Shown here in pieces: positions 25,359 through 35,404 of a stretch of DNA of 64,000 bases. Each line of letters begins with the position of its first letter. Within the stretch, counting starts at the first letter, position 1. The translations under genes were made by a program, and so were the position numbers. The notes beneath the pieces were generated by a model. It was not told where the DNA came from. It made no database searches and saw only the letters and a program-made list of their open reading frames with translations. Location of the stretch: positions 382,945 to 446,944 of the forward strand of contig NZ_MNAN01000037.1 of assembly GCF_001854475.1 (NCBI RefSeq), in the 5' to 3' direction. The DNA is from Pseudoalteromonas byunsanensis. GTDB lineage: Bacteria > Pseudomonadota > Gammaproteobacteria > Enterobacterales > Alteromonadaceae.

Positions 25359-27512
25359 ATGCTGAAAAAAACCTTACTAGCCTGTGCGCTAGTCTCACTG
25401 GCTGGCTGCCAAAATACCAATAATTATACACAACAAACGCAGAGTAATATGGAAACAAACACCTCGCCGTTGACGTATCCTCAAACCAGAAAAACCGACC
25501 ATGTAGATAACTACTTTGGACATCAAGTCGCCGACCCATACCGCTGGTTAGAAGACGACATGAGCAATGAAACGGCATCATGGGTGAGCAGTCAAAATGA
25601 GACAACTCAAGCCTATTTATCGCAAATTCCTTATCGCGATCAGATAAAAGAAACTCTAACAAAACTAATGGATTATGAAAAGGTAGGCACACCATTCACT
25701 CATGGTGATTACACCTACTACTTTAAAAATGATGGATTACAAAATCAAAACGTGTTGTATCGAAAACTAGCAGATGGCAGCAGTGAAGTGTTTTTGGACC
25801 CCAATAACTTTAGTGAAGACGGTACTACGTCACTTGCTGGCCTGAGTTTTTCAAAGGATGGTTCTTTAATTGCCTACCAAATATCTGAAGGTGGCAGCGA
25901 TTGGCGCAAAGTTATTGTGTTAAATACGCAAACCAAACAACAAATTGGTGAGACACTAGTTGATGTAAAATTTAGTGGTATCTCATGGCTTGGTAACACA
26001 GGTTTTTACTATGCAAGCTATGATAAACCTACAGGTAGTGAGCTGTCAGCCAAAACCGATCAACATAAACTTTATTTTCACAACTTAGCCGAGCCACAAA
26101 GCGCTGATACTCTTGTATTTGGTGGCACTGCTGAACAGAAGCACCGCTACGTAGGGTCTGACGTTACCGATGATGGTCGCTATTTATTGATTAGTGCCAG
26201 CATCTCTACTTCAGGTAATAAACTATTTATTAAAGACCTACAAAATCCTAATGCACAATTAGAAACTGTACTAGCAGAAGATAATTCGGATACCTATCTG
26301 CTTGAAAGCGACGACCAATGGCTATATTTTGTAACAAACTTAGACGCGCCGAATAAACGTATTGTTAAGGTAAACCCACAGAAACCACAGCCTGAGCATT
26401 GGCAAGATTTCATTGCACAGACAGAGCATGTACTCACAGCCTCAAGCGCTGGGGGGTATATCTTTACTCATTACATGGTCGATGCCATTTCAACTGTAAA
26501 ACAGTATGATATGCAAGGAAAGCTGATAAGAGATATCTCTCTACCAGGCGCTGGGTCAGCTCATGGCTTCCAAGGCAATAAGAAAGATAAAACAATTTAT
26601 TACGCATTTAGTAACTACAATACCCCTAGCACTTCATTTAGTTTTGATGTTGAGTCAGGCAAAAGTACTGTCTACCAAAAGTCTAAAATAAACTTTAATT
26701 CTGACGAATATGTTTCTGAGCAGGTTTTTTACACCTCAAAAGACGGTACTAAAGTACCTATGCTTATCACACATAAAAAAGGTTTAAAGCGTGATGGCAA
26801 CAATCCCACAATTTTATACGGCTATGGTGGTTTTAACGTCAGTCTAACGCCATATTTCAGTTCAGCAACTGCAGCTTGGCTTGAGATGGGTGGTGTATAT
26901 GCGGTGGCAAACATTCGCGGCGGTGGAGAGTATGGCAAGAACTGGCACAAAGCGGGGACTCAACTACAAAAACAAAATGTGTTTGATGACTTTATAGGTG
27001 CTGCGGAGTATTTGATCGATGAGAACTATGCGTCAAAACGTAAGTTAGCTGTTTTTGGTGGTTCTAATGGCGGTTTATTAGTAGGCGCTGTTATGACTCA
27101 GCGCCCAGACTTATTTCAAGTCGCACTACCTGCTGTGGGAGTACTTGATATGCTTAGATATCATACCTTTACATCAGGTGCAGGTTGGGCGTATGACTAC
27201 GGCACAGCTGAACAAAGTGAGCAAATGTTTAAATATCTCAAAGGGTATTCACCTGTTCACAATGTCAAAGCTGGCGTGAAGTATCCTGCTACTTTGATTA
27301 CTACAGGTGATCACGATGACCGCGTAGTACCTGCGCATTCATACAAGTTTGCCGCAGAGCTTCAGGAGAAACAAGCTGGTAGCAGTCCTACATTGATAAG
27401 GATCGAAACTAATGCGGGGCATGGAGCAGGTACGCCTACCAGTAAGATAATTGACAAATATACAGACATCTTTGGCTTTGCATTACACAACATGGGTGTC
27501 AAAAAGTTGTAA
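25359..27512 (+). CDS. Prolyl oligopeptidase family protease (S9A), lipoprotein
   Basis: 717 aa. Lipobox SLAGC (Cys17). A seven-bladed propeller (about 80-440) is followed by the alpha/beta-hydrolase domain. The catalytic Ser is in FGGSNGGLL, Asp in TTGDHDDRVVP, and His in ETNAGHGAG. The region NIRGGGEYGKNWHKAG is typical of prolyl endopeptidases. It cleaves after proline in short peptides, here probably in the periplasm or at the cell surface. It has its own terminator hairpin. Confidence 0.95.
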   Translation: MLKKTLLACALVSLAGCQNTNNYTQQTQSNMETNTSPLTYPQTRKTDHVDNYFGHQVADPYRWLEDDMSNETASWVSSQNETTQAYLSQIPYRDQIKETLTKLMDYEKVGTPFTHGDYTYYFKNDGLQNQNVLYRKLADGSSEVFLDPNNFSEDGTTSLAGLSFSKDGSLIAYQISEGGSDWRKVIVLNTQTKQQIGETLVDVKFSGISWLGNTGFYYASYDKPTGSELSAKTDQHKLYFHNLAEPQSADTLVFGGTAEQKHRYVGSDVTDDGRYLLISASISTSGNKLFIKDLQNPNAQLETVLAEDNSDTYLLESDDQWLYFVTNLDAPNKRIVKVNPQKPQPEHWQDFIAQTEHVLTASSAGGYIFTHYMVDAISTVKQYDMQGKLIRDISLPGAGSAHGFQGNKKDKTIYYAFSNYNTPSTSFSFDVESGKSTVYQKSKINFNSDEYVSEQVFYTSKDGTKVPMLITHKKGLKRDGNNPTILYGYGGFNVSLTPYFSSATAAWLEMGGVYAVANIRGGGEYGKNWHKAGTQLQKQNVFDDFIGAAEYLIDENYASKRKLAVFGGSNGGLLVGAVMTQRPDLFQVALPAVGVLDMLRYHTFTSGAGWAYDYGTAEQSEQMFKYLKGYSPVHNVKAGVKYPATLITTGDHDDRVVPAHSYKFAAELQEKQAGSSPTLIRIETNAGHGAGTPTSKIIDKYTDIFGFALHNMGVKKL

Positions 27513-27540
27513 AATGGACGTTTAAACAGTTCTGATATCT

Positions 27541-27580
27541 ACACAACAAACATCGACTGAAAAATCGGTGTTTGTTGTGT
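27541..27580. terminator. Long hairpin between convergent genes
   Basis: ACACAACAAACATCGA pairs with TCGGTGTTTGTTGTGT (16 bp, one G-U) around an 8-nt loop. It lies between the prolyl oligopeptidase gene and the convergent acetyltransferase gene, and it probably terminates from both sides. Confidence 0.75.
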
Positions 27581-27585
27581 TTCAC

Positions 27586-28050
27586 TTAATTTAAAGATAG
27601 TTCCATGAATACACTCAGCGGGTTATCTGTGTAAAAACCAAAACGCTCACAACGCTTAAATCCTAAGTTCTCATATAAACTAATAGCTTCTGTTTGTTTG
27701 CTACCTGTTTCCAAACGGATAAGAGGGATCTGAGCTTCTCCGGCATAGTGTAGTAATATCTGCATAATACGCCGTGAAAGACCCTTACCACGATAACTAG
27801 GACGCACATACAAGCGCTTGATTTCCCCATAAAGCGTTTTGTTGAACTGCTTGACGATCGCCCCACACGCGACTATGCCGTCTTCATTCCTAAGCCCGAT
27901 AGCATGTACATTGGGTTGACGTAACTCTTCTAATGCCAATGATTGGTCACTAGCTATAGGATATAAGGTGTTCATTAGGCGATCGATTTCTGTGAATACT
28001 TCAATGACGCTAGGGTCATCCGGGTTTAAATCGACTAATTGCATATACAT
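27586..28050 (-). CDS. GNAT N-acetyltransferase
   Basis: 154 aa. The acetyl-CoA binding motif is RPSYRGKGLSRRIMQILL, and the C-terminal SLYENLGFKRCERFG is typical of the family. The N-terminal half resembles the PhnO/YhbS-like branch. The substrate cannot be assigned. The gene stands alone, convergent with the S9A peptidase gene. Confidence 0.88.
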   Translation of the reverse strand: MYMQLVDLNPDDPSVIEVFTEIDRLMNTLYPIASDQSLALEELRQPNVHAIGLRNEDGIVACGAIVKQFNKTLYGEIKRLYVRPSYRGKGLSRRIMQILLHYAGEAQIPLIRLETGSKQTEAISLYENLGFKRCERFGFYTDNPLSVFMELSLN

Positions 28051-28255
28051 TTCTCAGTAATTTTGAGTACTTTTTGCGAATAACAAACTATACCGAGTTG
28101 AATAGAATGAACAAGTAAATTTATCTAATAATCATCCTATTTTTATCGAACTTTGAAGGGGAGGGGAGATAAATACAGTATCTGGTCAAGGATAACCAAA
28201 CAACATACACCAATCCAAACAAGGTAGTTTGGATGCCAATATATTTAAATTCTAC

Positions 28256-28438
28256 TTAAACTTTTTGTTCTGTACACTGAGACTCACTGCACTCTTGCTG
28301 AACAGTAGCTGATGTATTTATAGCTTGGCTCGGAAAGGTAAACAAAGTCAACGCTAGTAAAACAAGTGTAATAGCAATAGTAACAGGAAGAGTTAATTGC
28401 TGTTCTGAATCAACATTATAGGTACGGAATAATGCCAT
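28256..28438 (-). CDS. Small membrane or exported protein, unknown
   Basis: 60 aa. AGGAG lies 7 nt before the ATG, a strong start signal that argues for a real gene. A basic/polar start is followed by a hydrophobic stretch (VTIAITLVLLALTLFTF) and a Cys-containing tail (CSESQCTEQ). It could be single-pass with the tail in the periplasm, or secreted after cleavage near SQA. Not recognised. Confidence 0.5.
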   Translation of the reverse strand: MALFRTYNVDSEQQLTLPVTIAITLVLLALTLFTFPSQAINTSATVQQECSESQCTEQKV

Positions 28439-28871
28439 GATGCGCTCCTAAAAAATAACCAGCTAATAAAAAGCACAACATCCCTGAATGAAACTTTATA
28501 AGTATTAGCAACTAAATGAACGTTAACTTAATAAAGTATGAGTATTTATAACAAATGAATCAGAAAAACTCAAACAAAGTGATTAGCGAAAAATAAAAAA
28601 ACCATACAAAAAAACTAAAAAAGCTCAATAAACACTTTAAATTCAATCCATTACCAGCTCATCCGACCAGAATAAAAAAAGCACAAAAAATTATAGAAAA
28701 GTCTCCGAAAGCCACTATTTTTAAGCCAATGAGCTAATTATTTTAGCAACTTTCAATACCAAGGTCGTAAACCCCCTTTACAAACGACTTCGATCTGCAA
28801 GGCTTAAGTGAGCTTGTGGAATATCAAAACTGAACAAAAATCGTGATAAATATAGGCCATGAAAGATAGAC
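28439..28871. other. AT-rich intergenic region, nothing clear
   Basis: About 430 bp between the small membrane-protein gene and the terminator of the M3 peptidase gene. No ORF, repeat or RNA fold was recognised. The promoter of the small gene should lie at its left end. Confidence 0.4.
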
Positions 28872-28897
28872 AAAAAAAGAGGGCGATAAACGCCCTC
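28872..28897 (-). terminator. Rho-independent terminator of the M3 peptidase gene
   Basis: On the bottom strand GAGGGCG TTTAT CGCCCTC is followed by TTTTTTT, shortly after the stop codon at 28914. Confidence 0.95.
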
Positions 28898-28913
28898 ATA
28901 AATATTTTACTAA

Positions 28914-31082
28914 TTACAATTTGACGGGAAAGCCGCGATCACGCATTAAGGCGCTAACGTCTGCATCTCTGCCTCTAAACAAGCGATATGCCTCAGCTGG
29001 ATCCATTGCGTTTCTGACCGAGAATAAATATTTCACTAATCGCTCAGACACCTTTGGATCATAAAATCCTCCCGGAGCGTTAGCAAAAGCTTCAGCAGCA
29101 TCTGACGTTAACACTTCGGCCCACAGATAGCCATAATAACCTGCTGCATATCCTTCACCAGAGAATACATGTCCAAACTGTGTACTGCGATGGCGCATCA
29201 CAAGTTCAGATGGCATACCAAGTTTATCTAGCTGTTCCTTTTCAAATTGTGCAGGTTTGATCTTTTTCGGATCCGTGCTGTGATAAAGTAGATCCATCAT
29301 AGCCGACGCCAAGTATTCGGTAGTTGCAAAACCTTGGTTAAATGTCGCTGACTTTTTAATTTTCGCCACAAGTTCTTTAGGCATTGGCTCTCCAGTTTCC
29401 TGATGAACTAGGAACTGATTAATTACCTCATCAGTTGTTAACCAACGTTCGAGTAACTGAGACTGAAACTCGGTATAGTCTCTGACACCGTTGTGTGAAC
29501 TAGGGTAAACAACATCAGCAGCTAAAAAGTGTAAAGCGTGACCAAACTCGTGAAAGTATGTTTCAGCATCCGACCATGAAATCAAGGTTGGTTTACCTTC
29601 AGCACCTTTTACGAAGTTAGAGTTATTCGAGCTAAGTACGTTGGTTTTACCATCAAATGTGGTGTAACTACGATAGGTCGTCGCCCATGCACCGGAGCGT
29701 TTACCTTTGCGGGCAAACGGGTCCAGATACCAAAGGCCAACGTGCTCACCTGTTGTTTTATCTTTTACTTCCCACACACTCACATCTGGGTGGAATACAG
29801 GCACTTTTCCATCTGGTACTTCAGTAAATTCAAAATTAAATAATCGACCCGCTACATAGAACATCGCGTCACGTAACTTATCTAATTGCAGATATTGTTT
29901 AACTTCATTTGAATCTAAGTCATATTTGTCCTTACGCACTTTTTCTGCGTAAAAACGATAATCCCAAGGTTCAATAGTGATCCCCGCACCTTCTTTATCT
30001 GCAATAGCTTGCATGTCTGCAACTTCTTCTTTAACACGTGCAGTTGCTGCCGGCCAAACTTTATTCATCAGCGCCATAGCATTGGCAGGGTTCTTGGCCA
30101 TACGATCTTCCAAGCGCCATTGTGCATAATTATCATAACCTAGCAGGTTTACACGTTCATGGCGTAAGGTAAGAATATCTTTGATAATGGCATTGTTATC
30201 AAACTCATCGCCATTTCCACCACGGTTATAATAATTTTTCCAGACTTGCTCTCTTAAAGCTCGCTCTGTCGAGTAGGTTAAAAACGGATCCATTGAAGAG
30301 CGCGAGTTAGTAATCGCGTACATTCCTTCTTTACCGCGCTCTTTTGCCGCCGCCGCTGCGGCTTCAATAAATGATGTTGGCAACCCAGACAACTGTTGGT
30401 CGTTAAGATAAACCACGTAATTTTCTTCATCCGCTAATACATTTGAAGAAAACTTCGTATACAGTGACGCCAACTGTTCGTTAATCTGCGCGTAACGTTC
30501 CTTAGCTTCTCCTTTAAGAGTTGCGCCGTTACGTGCAAAACTGTTGTATGTCATCCATGTAATACGCTGCTGCTCTGATGTCAGCTTTTTAAACTCTTGA
30601 CTTTCGTATACCGTCTTAACACGCTCAAATAGCTTGCTATTTTGAGTTATTTTAGATTGAAATGCAGAAAGCTTTGGTGCCATTTCGCTACGAATAGCTC
30701 GTAACTCAGGGCTAGACTTGTTCGCACTCCAGATCCCATAGTACGTATAAACGCGATCCAGTGTTTGGCCTGCACGCTCTAACGCTACAATAGTGTTTTT
30801 AAATGTTGGTTTTTCTGGATTATTTGCAATTAATTCAATTTCAGACAATTGTTCAGCCATACCAAATTCAAGTGCAGGCTTTAAATCGGCAATGTTCATT
30901 TTATCGAACTGTGGTACCCCTTGATAAGGCCCCGCAAATTCTTGTAATAATACGTTAGCTTGTTCTACTTGTTGCGCTTGAGTCGTACTGTGTTCGCTAT
31001 AAGTTGAACTACAACCCGATAGGGTGAGTGCCAACGTCAAGCTTACCGCTGTGCTGACAGCCGTGATTGTTGTTTTAATCAT
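28914..31082 (-). CDS. M3 family metallopeptidase (Dcp-like), lipoprotein
   Basis: 722 aa, the usual Dcp/oligopeptidase A length. Lipobox LTLSGC (Cys24). The zinc site is FHEFGHALH with the third ligand Glu in DYTEFQSQ. The conserved HRSTQFGHVFSGEGYAAGYYGYLW block near the C-terminus lines the substrate channel. It probably trims dipeptides from short peptides in the periplasm. E. coli Dcp lacks a lipobox, so the anchoring is a difference. It has its own terminator. Confidence 0.95.
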   Translation of the reverse strand: MIKTTITAVSTAVSLTLALTLSGCSSTYSEHSTTQAQQVEQANVLLQEFAGPYQGVPQFDKMNIADLKPALEFGMAEQLSEIELIANNPEKPTFKNTIVALERAGQTLDRVYTYYGIWSANKSSPELRAIRSEMAPKLSAFQSKITQNSKLFERVKTVYESQEFKKLTSEQQRITWMTYNSFARNGATLKGEAKERYAQINEQLASLYTKFSSNVLADEENYVVYLNDQQLSGLPTSFIEAAAAAAKERGKEGMYAITNSRSSMDPFLTYSTERALREQVWKNYYNRGGNGDEFDNNAIIKDILTLRHERVNLLGYDNYAQWRLEDRMAKNPANAMALMNKVWPAATARVKEEVADMQAIADKEGAGITIEPWDYRFYAEKVRKDKYDLDSNEVKQYLQLDKLRDAMFYVAGRLFNFEFTEVPDGKVPVFHPDVSVWEVKDKTTGEHVGLWYLDPFARKGKRSGAWATTYRSYTTFDGKTNVLSSNNSNFVKGAEGKPTLISWSDAETYFHEFGHALHFLAADVVYPSSHNGVRDYTEFQSQLLERWLTTDEVINQFLVHQETGEPMPKELVAKIKKSATFNQGFATTEYLASAMMDLLYHSTDPKKIKPAQFEKEQLDKLGMPSELVMRHRSTQFGHVFSGEGYAAGYYGYLWAEVLTSDAAEAFANAPGGFYDPKVSERLVKYLFSVRNAMDPAEAYRLFRGRDADVSALMRDRGFPVKL

Positions 31083-31280
31083 AATTATGCTCTTAGTTTT
31101 CTTGTTCGGTTAAATAAACCAGTTGGGTAAGTCTAAATGGGGAACAAAAAACTGCAACATATTATCGGTAAAAGAACAATAAGTACGACTAATGTAAAAA
31201 CAACTATTACTTTGCCACGCAGATAACTACACTGTTAATAATTGCGTTGGTAAGTCACAACTACAAGCAGGTGAAAATTT

Positions 31281-31862
31281 ATGGAAGTTGGTATCTTTAT
31301 CTATGATGGAGTTGAAGTCCTTGATTTTAGTGGCCCCTATGAGGTTTTTTCAACGACTAATCAGTTTGTTAGTGAGCATATTGGTGTCAGTCTAGTTGCT
31401 CCAACTCATTCACCAGTAAGAACGAGGGGCGGAATGAGTGTAAACCCCCATTACAGTATTTATGCTCATCCACATTTTGACCTATTAATCGTAGCTGGCG
31501 GGAAGCATCAGGGAATAGAAAAGAATCCTATTATTCTGCATTGGCTCGCTGAGACAGCGCAACATACTCGTTCTTGTGCTTCTGTTTGTACAGGCGTATT
31601 TTTATTTGCCGCAGCTGGGCTTATTGATGAAATGAAAGTTACAACACATTGGGAAGACATAGACAACTTAAAGCAAAACTACCCGCAGTTATGTGTGATA
31701 GAGAACAGCCGCTACATTATGGATCAGAATTTTACTAGTTCTGCAGGAATATCAGCAGGCATTGATATGAGCCTTGCTTTAGTCAGAAAGCACTTTGGTA
31801 CAAATATCGCTAAAACGACGGCAAAACAAATGGAATATTATTGGTCCGAAATGGAGAAGTAA
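31281..31862 (+). CDS. DJ-1/PfpI family protein
   Basis: 193 aa. Class I glutamine-amidotransferase-like fold with the nucleophile elbow SVCTGVFLFAAAG (Cys near residue 99) and the upstream Glu in FIYDGVEVLDFSGPYEVF. It resembles the isonitrile hydratase/ThiJ-like branch and lacks the AraC domain found in related regulators. Its function could be a hydratase or a glyoxalase-type repair enzyme. It is divergent from the M3 peptidase gene. Confidence 0.88.
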   Translation: MEVGIFIYDGVEVLDFSGPYEVFSTTNQFVSEHIGVSLVAPTHSPVRTRGGMSVNPHYSIYAHPHFDLLIVAGGKHQGIEKNPIILHWLAETAQHTRSCASVCTGVFLFAAAGLIDEMKVTTHWEDIDNLKQNYPQLCVIENSRYIMDQNFTSSAGISAGIDMSLALVRKHFGTNIAKTTAKQMEYYWSEMEK

Positions 31863-31933
31863 CCCTTTTACTAAATAGTAGAAAGCCATTTGTCATTAAC
31901 AATAAGCGACAGAGCCTGATTTGTTCAGGCTTG

Positions 31934-34900
31934 TCAGCTTGCTGCATTTAAGACTTGATTTTCAATTTGAATACATACCTGCTCTAGTTCTGTCTGTACC
32001 TTCAGGTACAACTCTCGACAAACTTCACTTTGCTCTGCGTCATTTGCAGCATGCTCTAACGAGTTTGCCCAATGATGGAGACGCTTCGCTCCCACGTCTC
32101 CAGCTTGCCCTTTGATTGCATGTGCAGCCTGTTTAATACGTTCTAGATTGACAGCCTCCACAGCTTCTGTCAGCTCACGAAAACGAGCATTAGCACTTTG
32201 TGTAAAGAGTTCGCATATCTTTACGTATAAACTCTCATCATTCATCAGCCGCTCTAGTGCAGCCTCACGGTCTAATACTTTCATACTCTCATTTTCCAAA
32301 AGTACGCTGTCGTTTTCCTTATTAATACTGCTATTAGGTTGTTTATTTATCTGTGTATTAGTATTTGTTTGTGTATTAATATTCGCCTGAGCATCTTTAT
32401 ACTTTAGCAAGGTTGTAAATAAGGTAAGTGAGTCAATTGGCTTAGAAATATAGTCATTCATTCCCGCCGCCTTACAACGTTGCATTTCACCTTGCATAGT
32501 ACTAGCGGTCAAAGCAATGATAGGAACAGACTGATATAACTGACCAGCTAGGCCTGAACGTACTGCAACAGTAGTTTCATAGCCATCCATTACGGGCATA
32601 TTACAATCCATTAGGATAGCCAATATTTGAACCTGCTGAGCCGCAAGTGAATTGAGCTTTTGAATTAACTCTTGACCAGAATGAACGAGCAAAGAAACCA
32701 CATTATGGGCATTGAGGATCCCTCTTGCTACCTCCAGGTTAATTTGATTGTCATCAACGACCACGACAGTTAGGCCCTCCAGTGAGTCAAACTGTTCTCC
32801 ATACGCTTCACTATCGAAGCATGACATACCTGTGTGACCAAAAATTTTCAAAGTCCCTTCACGGTTTATGCTGGCAAGTACATCTGAATAACGCACAGGT
32901 TTACTCAATACCACCAACCCTTTATTTACAGGCATTGGGTCGTTGACCGGATCATAGACAAAACACGCTTTTTTATTTGCGCCAGACGCGTTAGCCAGAT
33001 TTTGTCCCAGTTCAATGCCCACATCAACCAACCACAAGTCAGCTTGATTCAAGTCACATATGTGAGCGCCATAAAGGCTCAAAAACTTTTTAAAATAAGC
33101 CTCTTCTTCTTGTGTTTTTGCCGCTATATATATTTTTTTATCCGCCAGTACCGGTTCTATCACAAGCTTTTTAGCATCACTTAATGCAAAAGGAATAGAA
33201 AAACAAAAACTGCTTCCTTTACCTTTTTCTGAGGTGAAGTAGATCTCTCCCCCCATCAATTCACATAACTGCTTACAAATCGACAACCCTAACCCTGTCC
33301 CTCCATATTCCGATGAAGTCTCCGGCGACTCTTGGCTAAAAGATTGAAATAACTGACTGTGACTTTGCTTTGCGATACCTATTCCGGTATCTCTCACCTC
33401 AACCTCTAACCAAACCTTTTCATCCAGCTCTTTAGTTTTAGCATATACAAATACCCCGCCTGTGTGGGTAAACTTAATCGCATTACTGATCAAATTATAA
33501 AGTACCTGTTTAAGGCGGCCACCATCTCCTGTAACACTGAGATACATTACGTCTACCGCATCTAACATATAATCAATGCCCTTTTGCTGAGCTTTGACAC
33601 TCACAGAACTGGTCACATGCTCAAGGAGCTCTAGCGGATTGAATGGCCGCGCACTCACTTCTAATTTTCCTGCTTCAATTTTAGACAGATCTAATACATC
33701 ATTTATCAATCTCATTAAAGTTTTAGCACTGGTACTCATCATATCTAGATAATTACCTTGCTGTTGACTCAAAGGCTCTCGACGCACTAATTCCAACGTG
33801 CCTAAAATTCCATTGAGAGGTGTTCTCATTTCATGACTTATGCTTGAAATAAAAGCACTTTTTACCTTTGATGATTCTTCCGCTTTACGCTTTGCTATGT
33901 CCAGCTCTAATGTTCGTTGTTCAACCTGAAGCTCCAAAGAAGCGTTCATTTTTACAATTTCCGCTTTAGCTTTATTTTGCTCCGTCACATCAGCTACAAA
34001 CAGAGCAAACCCCAATAAATTTCCGTCAGCCGAGCGAATAGGCGACGCTGACAGCTCCAAATCTCTTGATTCACCCAATAGATCTGCGTGGATCTCAAAT
34101 GTCTGAAGCCCTCTTCTGTGCATCACGTTATACAAGGTAGAGTGAATATAATCTTCTGGTATATGACGCTTTAGTACTTTGTAAGACTTGTCAGTCGAAG
34201 TTTTTAATTCTGGAAAAATCCGCTCTGCCGCTGCATTGTGGCTGATAATACCCAGTTGTTCATTAAAGCCAATAATCCCATCAGACGCACCATTGATGAT
34301 GTCAGCCAACTGCGAGCGAGCTTCAAGCAATTGCTGGTTATTTCTAAAATAAACCCACAAAGCCAACAAGCCCAGCATAAAAATGATGCCAACAATTAAC
34401 ATCAAGGAATAAACACTCAGCCTGTTTTGTAGTAAATACTCTTCATACTGCGCCATAGGGAGCATTGTAACGCCATTTATTTGTCCACTTTCAGAGTTAG
34501 ATGCTACAAATAGATCAGTACGTTTTGCCATAAACTCAAGATTGGAGGTTTTTTGCGTAACCGATAGCATTGATGAATCTGACCAAGGCTGGGCTGCGTA
34601 ATTAGATTGCCAAGTCTGCTGACTGGCAAGATCCTTACTAAAGCGCATAGCTTCATCAGGATGATAGATAAAATGGCCAGTGCTGTTTAAAAGTATAAAC
34701 TGGGCACTTGCCAAAGATAATTGTTTGAGCTTATCAAGGAGCAGTTGGGCATCTATGTTGACAACCAATACTGAGAAAAGCTCATTTTGTTCATTATAAA
34801 CCGGCGCAGCTAGGCGTATCGTAGGTTTCAATGGGTAGACTATTTCTCCATGTTCTCGGTTTAAGTCTATCTGTGATACATATATACGACGCTCTTTTAG

Positions 34901-35404
34901 TTTGATGGTTTCGGTAAAATAATGTCGATGTGCCTTATTTTGCAATTTTGAATGCGGCCGTACACTTACCAAACCACCGTAACGGTCAGTTCTAACTAAC
35001 TCATCTCCTGTTTGGCTATCAATTAAGCGTAACTGATCTATATCTGCGTATGTATACATCATGGAACTGAAAATTTGCGCCAAACGGTTCCTCCACAGCT
35101 CAGTGGTCGTGCTGTCTTTTGGGTCGATGCCTTGATTACGCTGAGCGCGTGAAATTCCCTGAATGGGCGGTGTTTCAATTAAAAAGTTAATGTAATTTCT
35201 ATATTTTTGCACTTCGCGATTTAAAAGCCGCTTCTTACTCTCCAGCAGCTCAGTGAGCTCCTGTTCGACTTTAATTTGAGTCTTTCTCTCTATATTTCCA
35301 TCGAAATATAGCGTTACCACAAGCATTATAAGTAGCAATGTAAAAAGGCTTGCCCACAGTGACATGCCTTTTTTAAACAAGCTGAAAATATGTTCACTCG
35401 TCAC
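31934..35404 (-). CDS. Hybrid sensor histidine kinase (Cache-PAS-HisKA-HATPase-REC-HPt)
   Basis: 1156 aa. TM helix about 15-32, periplasmic double-Cache sensor about 40-330, TM about 333-356, PAS about 365-480, coiled coil, HisKA with phospho-His in SHEMRTPLNG (near 522), and HATPase with NLISNAIKFTH and GTGLGLSICKQ. A degenerate receiver-like stretch is followed by a full receiver starting VVVVDDNQ near 880 (Asp in ILMDCNMPVMDG), then a C-terminal HPt with His in HAIKGQAG near 1097. This is a complete phosphorelay in one chain. The upstream diguanylate cyclase gene overlaps it by 11 bp and is the likely partner. Confidence 0.95.
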   Translation of the reverse strand: MTSEHIFSLFKKGMSLWASLFTLLLIMLVVTLYFDGNIERKTQIKVEQELTELLESKKRLLNREVQKYRNYINFLIETPPIQGISRAQRNQGIDPKDSTTTELWRNRLAQIFSSMMYTYADIDQLRLIDSQTGDELVRTDRYGGLVSVRPHSKLQNKAHRHYFTETIKLKERRIYVSQIDLNREHGEIVYPLKPTIRLAAPVYNEQNELFSVLVVNIDAQLLLDKLKQLSLASAQFILLNSTGHFIYHPDEAMRFSKDLASQQTWQSNYAAQPWSDSSMLSVTQKTSNLEFMAKRTDLFVASNSESGQINGVTMLPMAQYEEYLLQNRLSVYSLMLIVGIIFMLGLLALWVYFRNNQQLLEARSQLADIINGASDGIIGFNEQLGIISHNAAAERIFPELKTSTDKSYKVLKRHIPEDYIHSTLYNVMHRRGLQTFEIHADLLGESRDLELSASPIRSADGNLLGFALFVADVTEQNKAKAEIVKMNASLELQVEQRTLELDIAKRKAEESSKVKSAFISSISHEMRTPLNGILGTLELVRREPLSQQQGNYLDMMSTSAKTLMRLINDVLDLSKIEAGKLEVSARPFNPLELLEHVTSSVSVKAQQKGIDYMLDAVDVMYLSVTGDGGRLKQVLYNLISNAIKFTHTGGVFVYAKTKELDEKVWLEVEVRDTGIGIAKQSHSQLFQSFSQESPETSSEYGGTGLGLSICKQLCELMGGEIYFTSEKGKGSSFCFSIPFALSDAKKLVIEPVLADKKIYIAAKTQEEEAYFKKFLSLYGAHICDLNQADLWLVDVGIELGQNLANASGANKKACFVYDPVNDPMPVNKGLVVLSKPVRYSDVLASINREGTLKIFGHTGMSCFDSEAYGEQFDSLEGLTVVVVDDNQINLEVARGILNAHNVVSLLVHSGQELIQKLNSLAAQQVQILAILMDCNMPVMDGYETTVAVRSGLAGQLYQSVPIIALTASTMQGEMQRCKAAGMNDYISKPIDSLTLFTTLLKYKDAQANINTQTNTNTQINKQPNSSINKENDSVLLENESMKVLDREAALERLMNDESLYVKICELFTQSANARFRELTEAVEAVNLERIKQAAHAIKGQAGDVGAKRLHHWANSLEHAANDAEQSEVCRELYLKVQTELEQVCIQIENQVLNAAS

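Noticed and set aside
31720..31742. A copy of the GATCA-TTTTACTA motif inside the PfpI gene
   Set aside because: It encodes a normal stretch of that protein (DQNFTS) and is alone; chance similarity to the array at 21324-21871.
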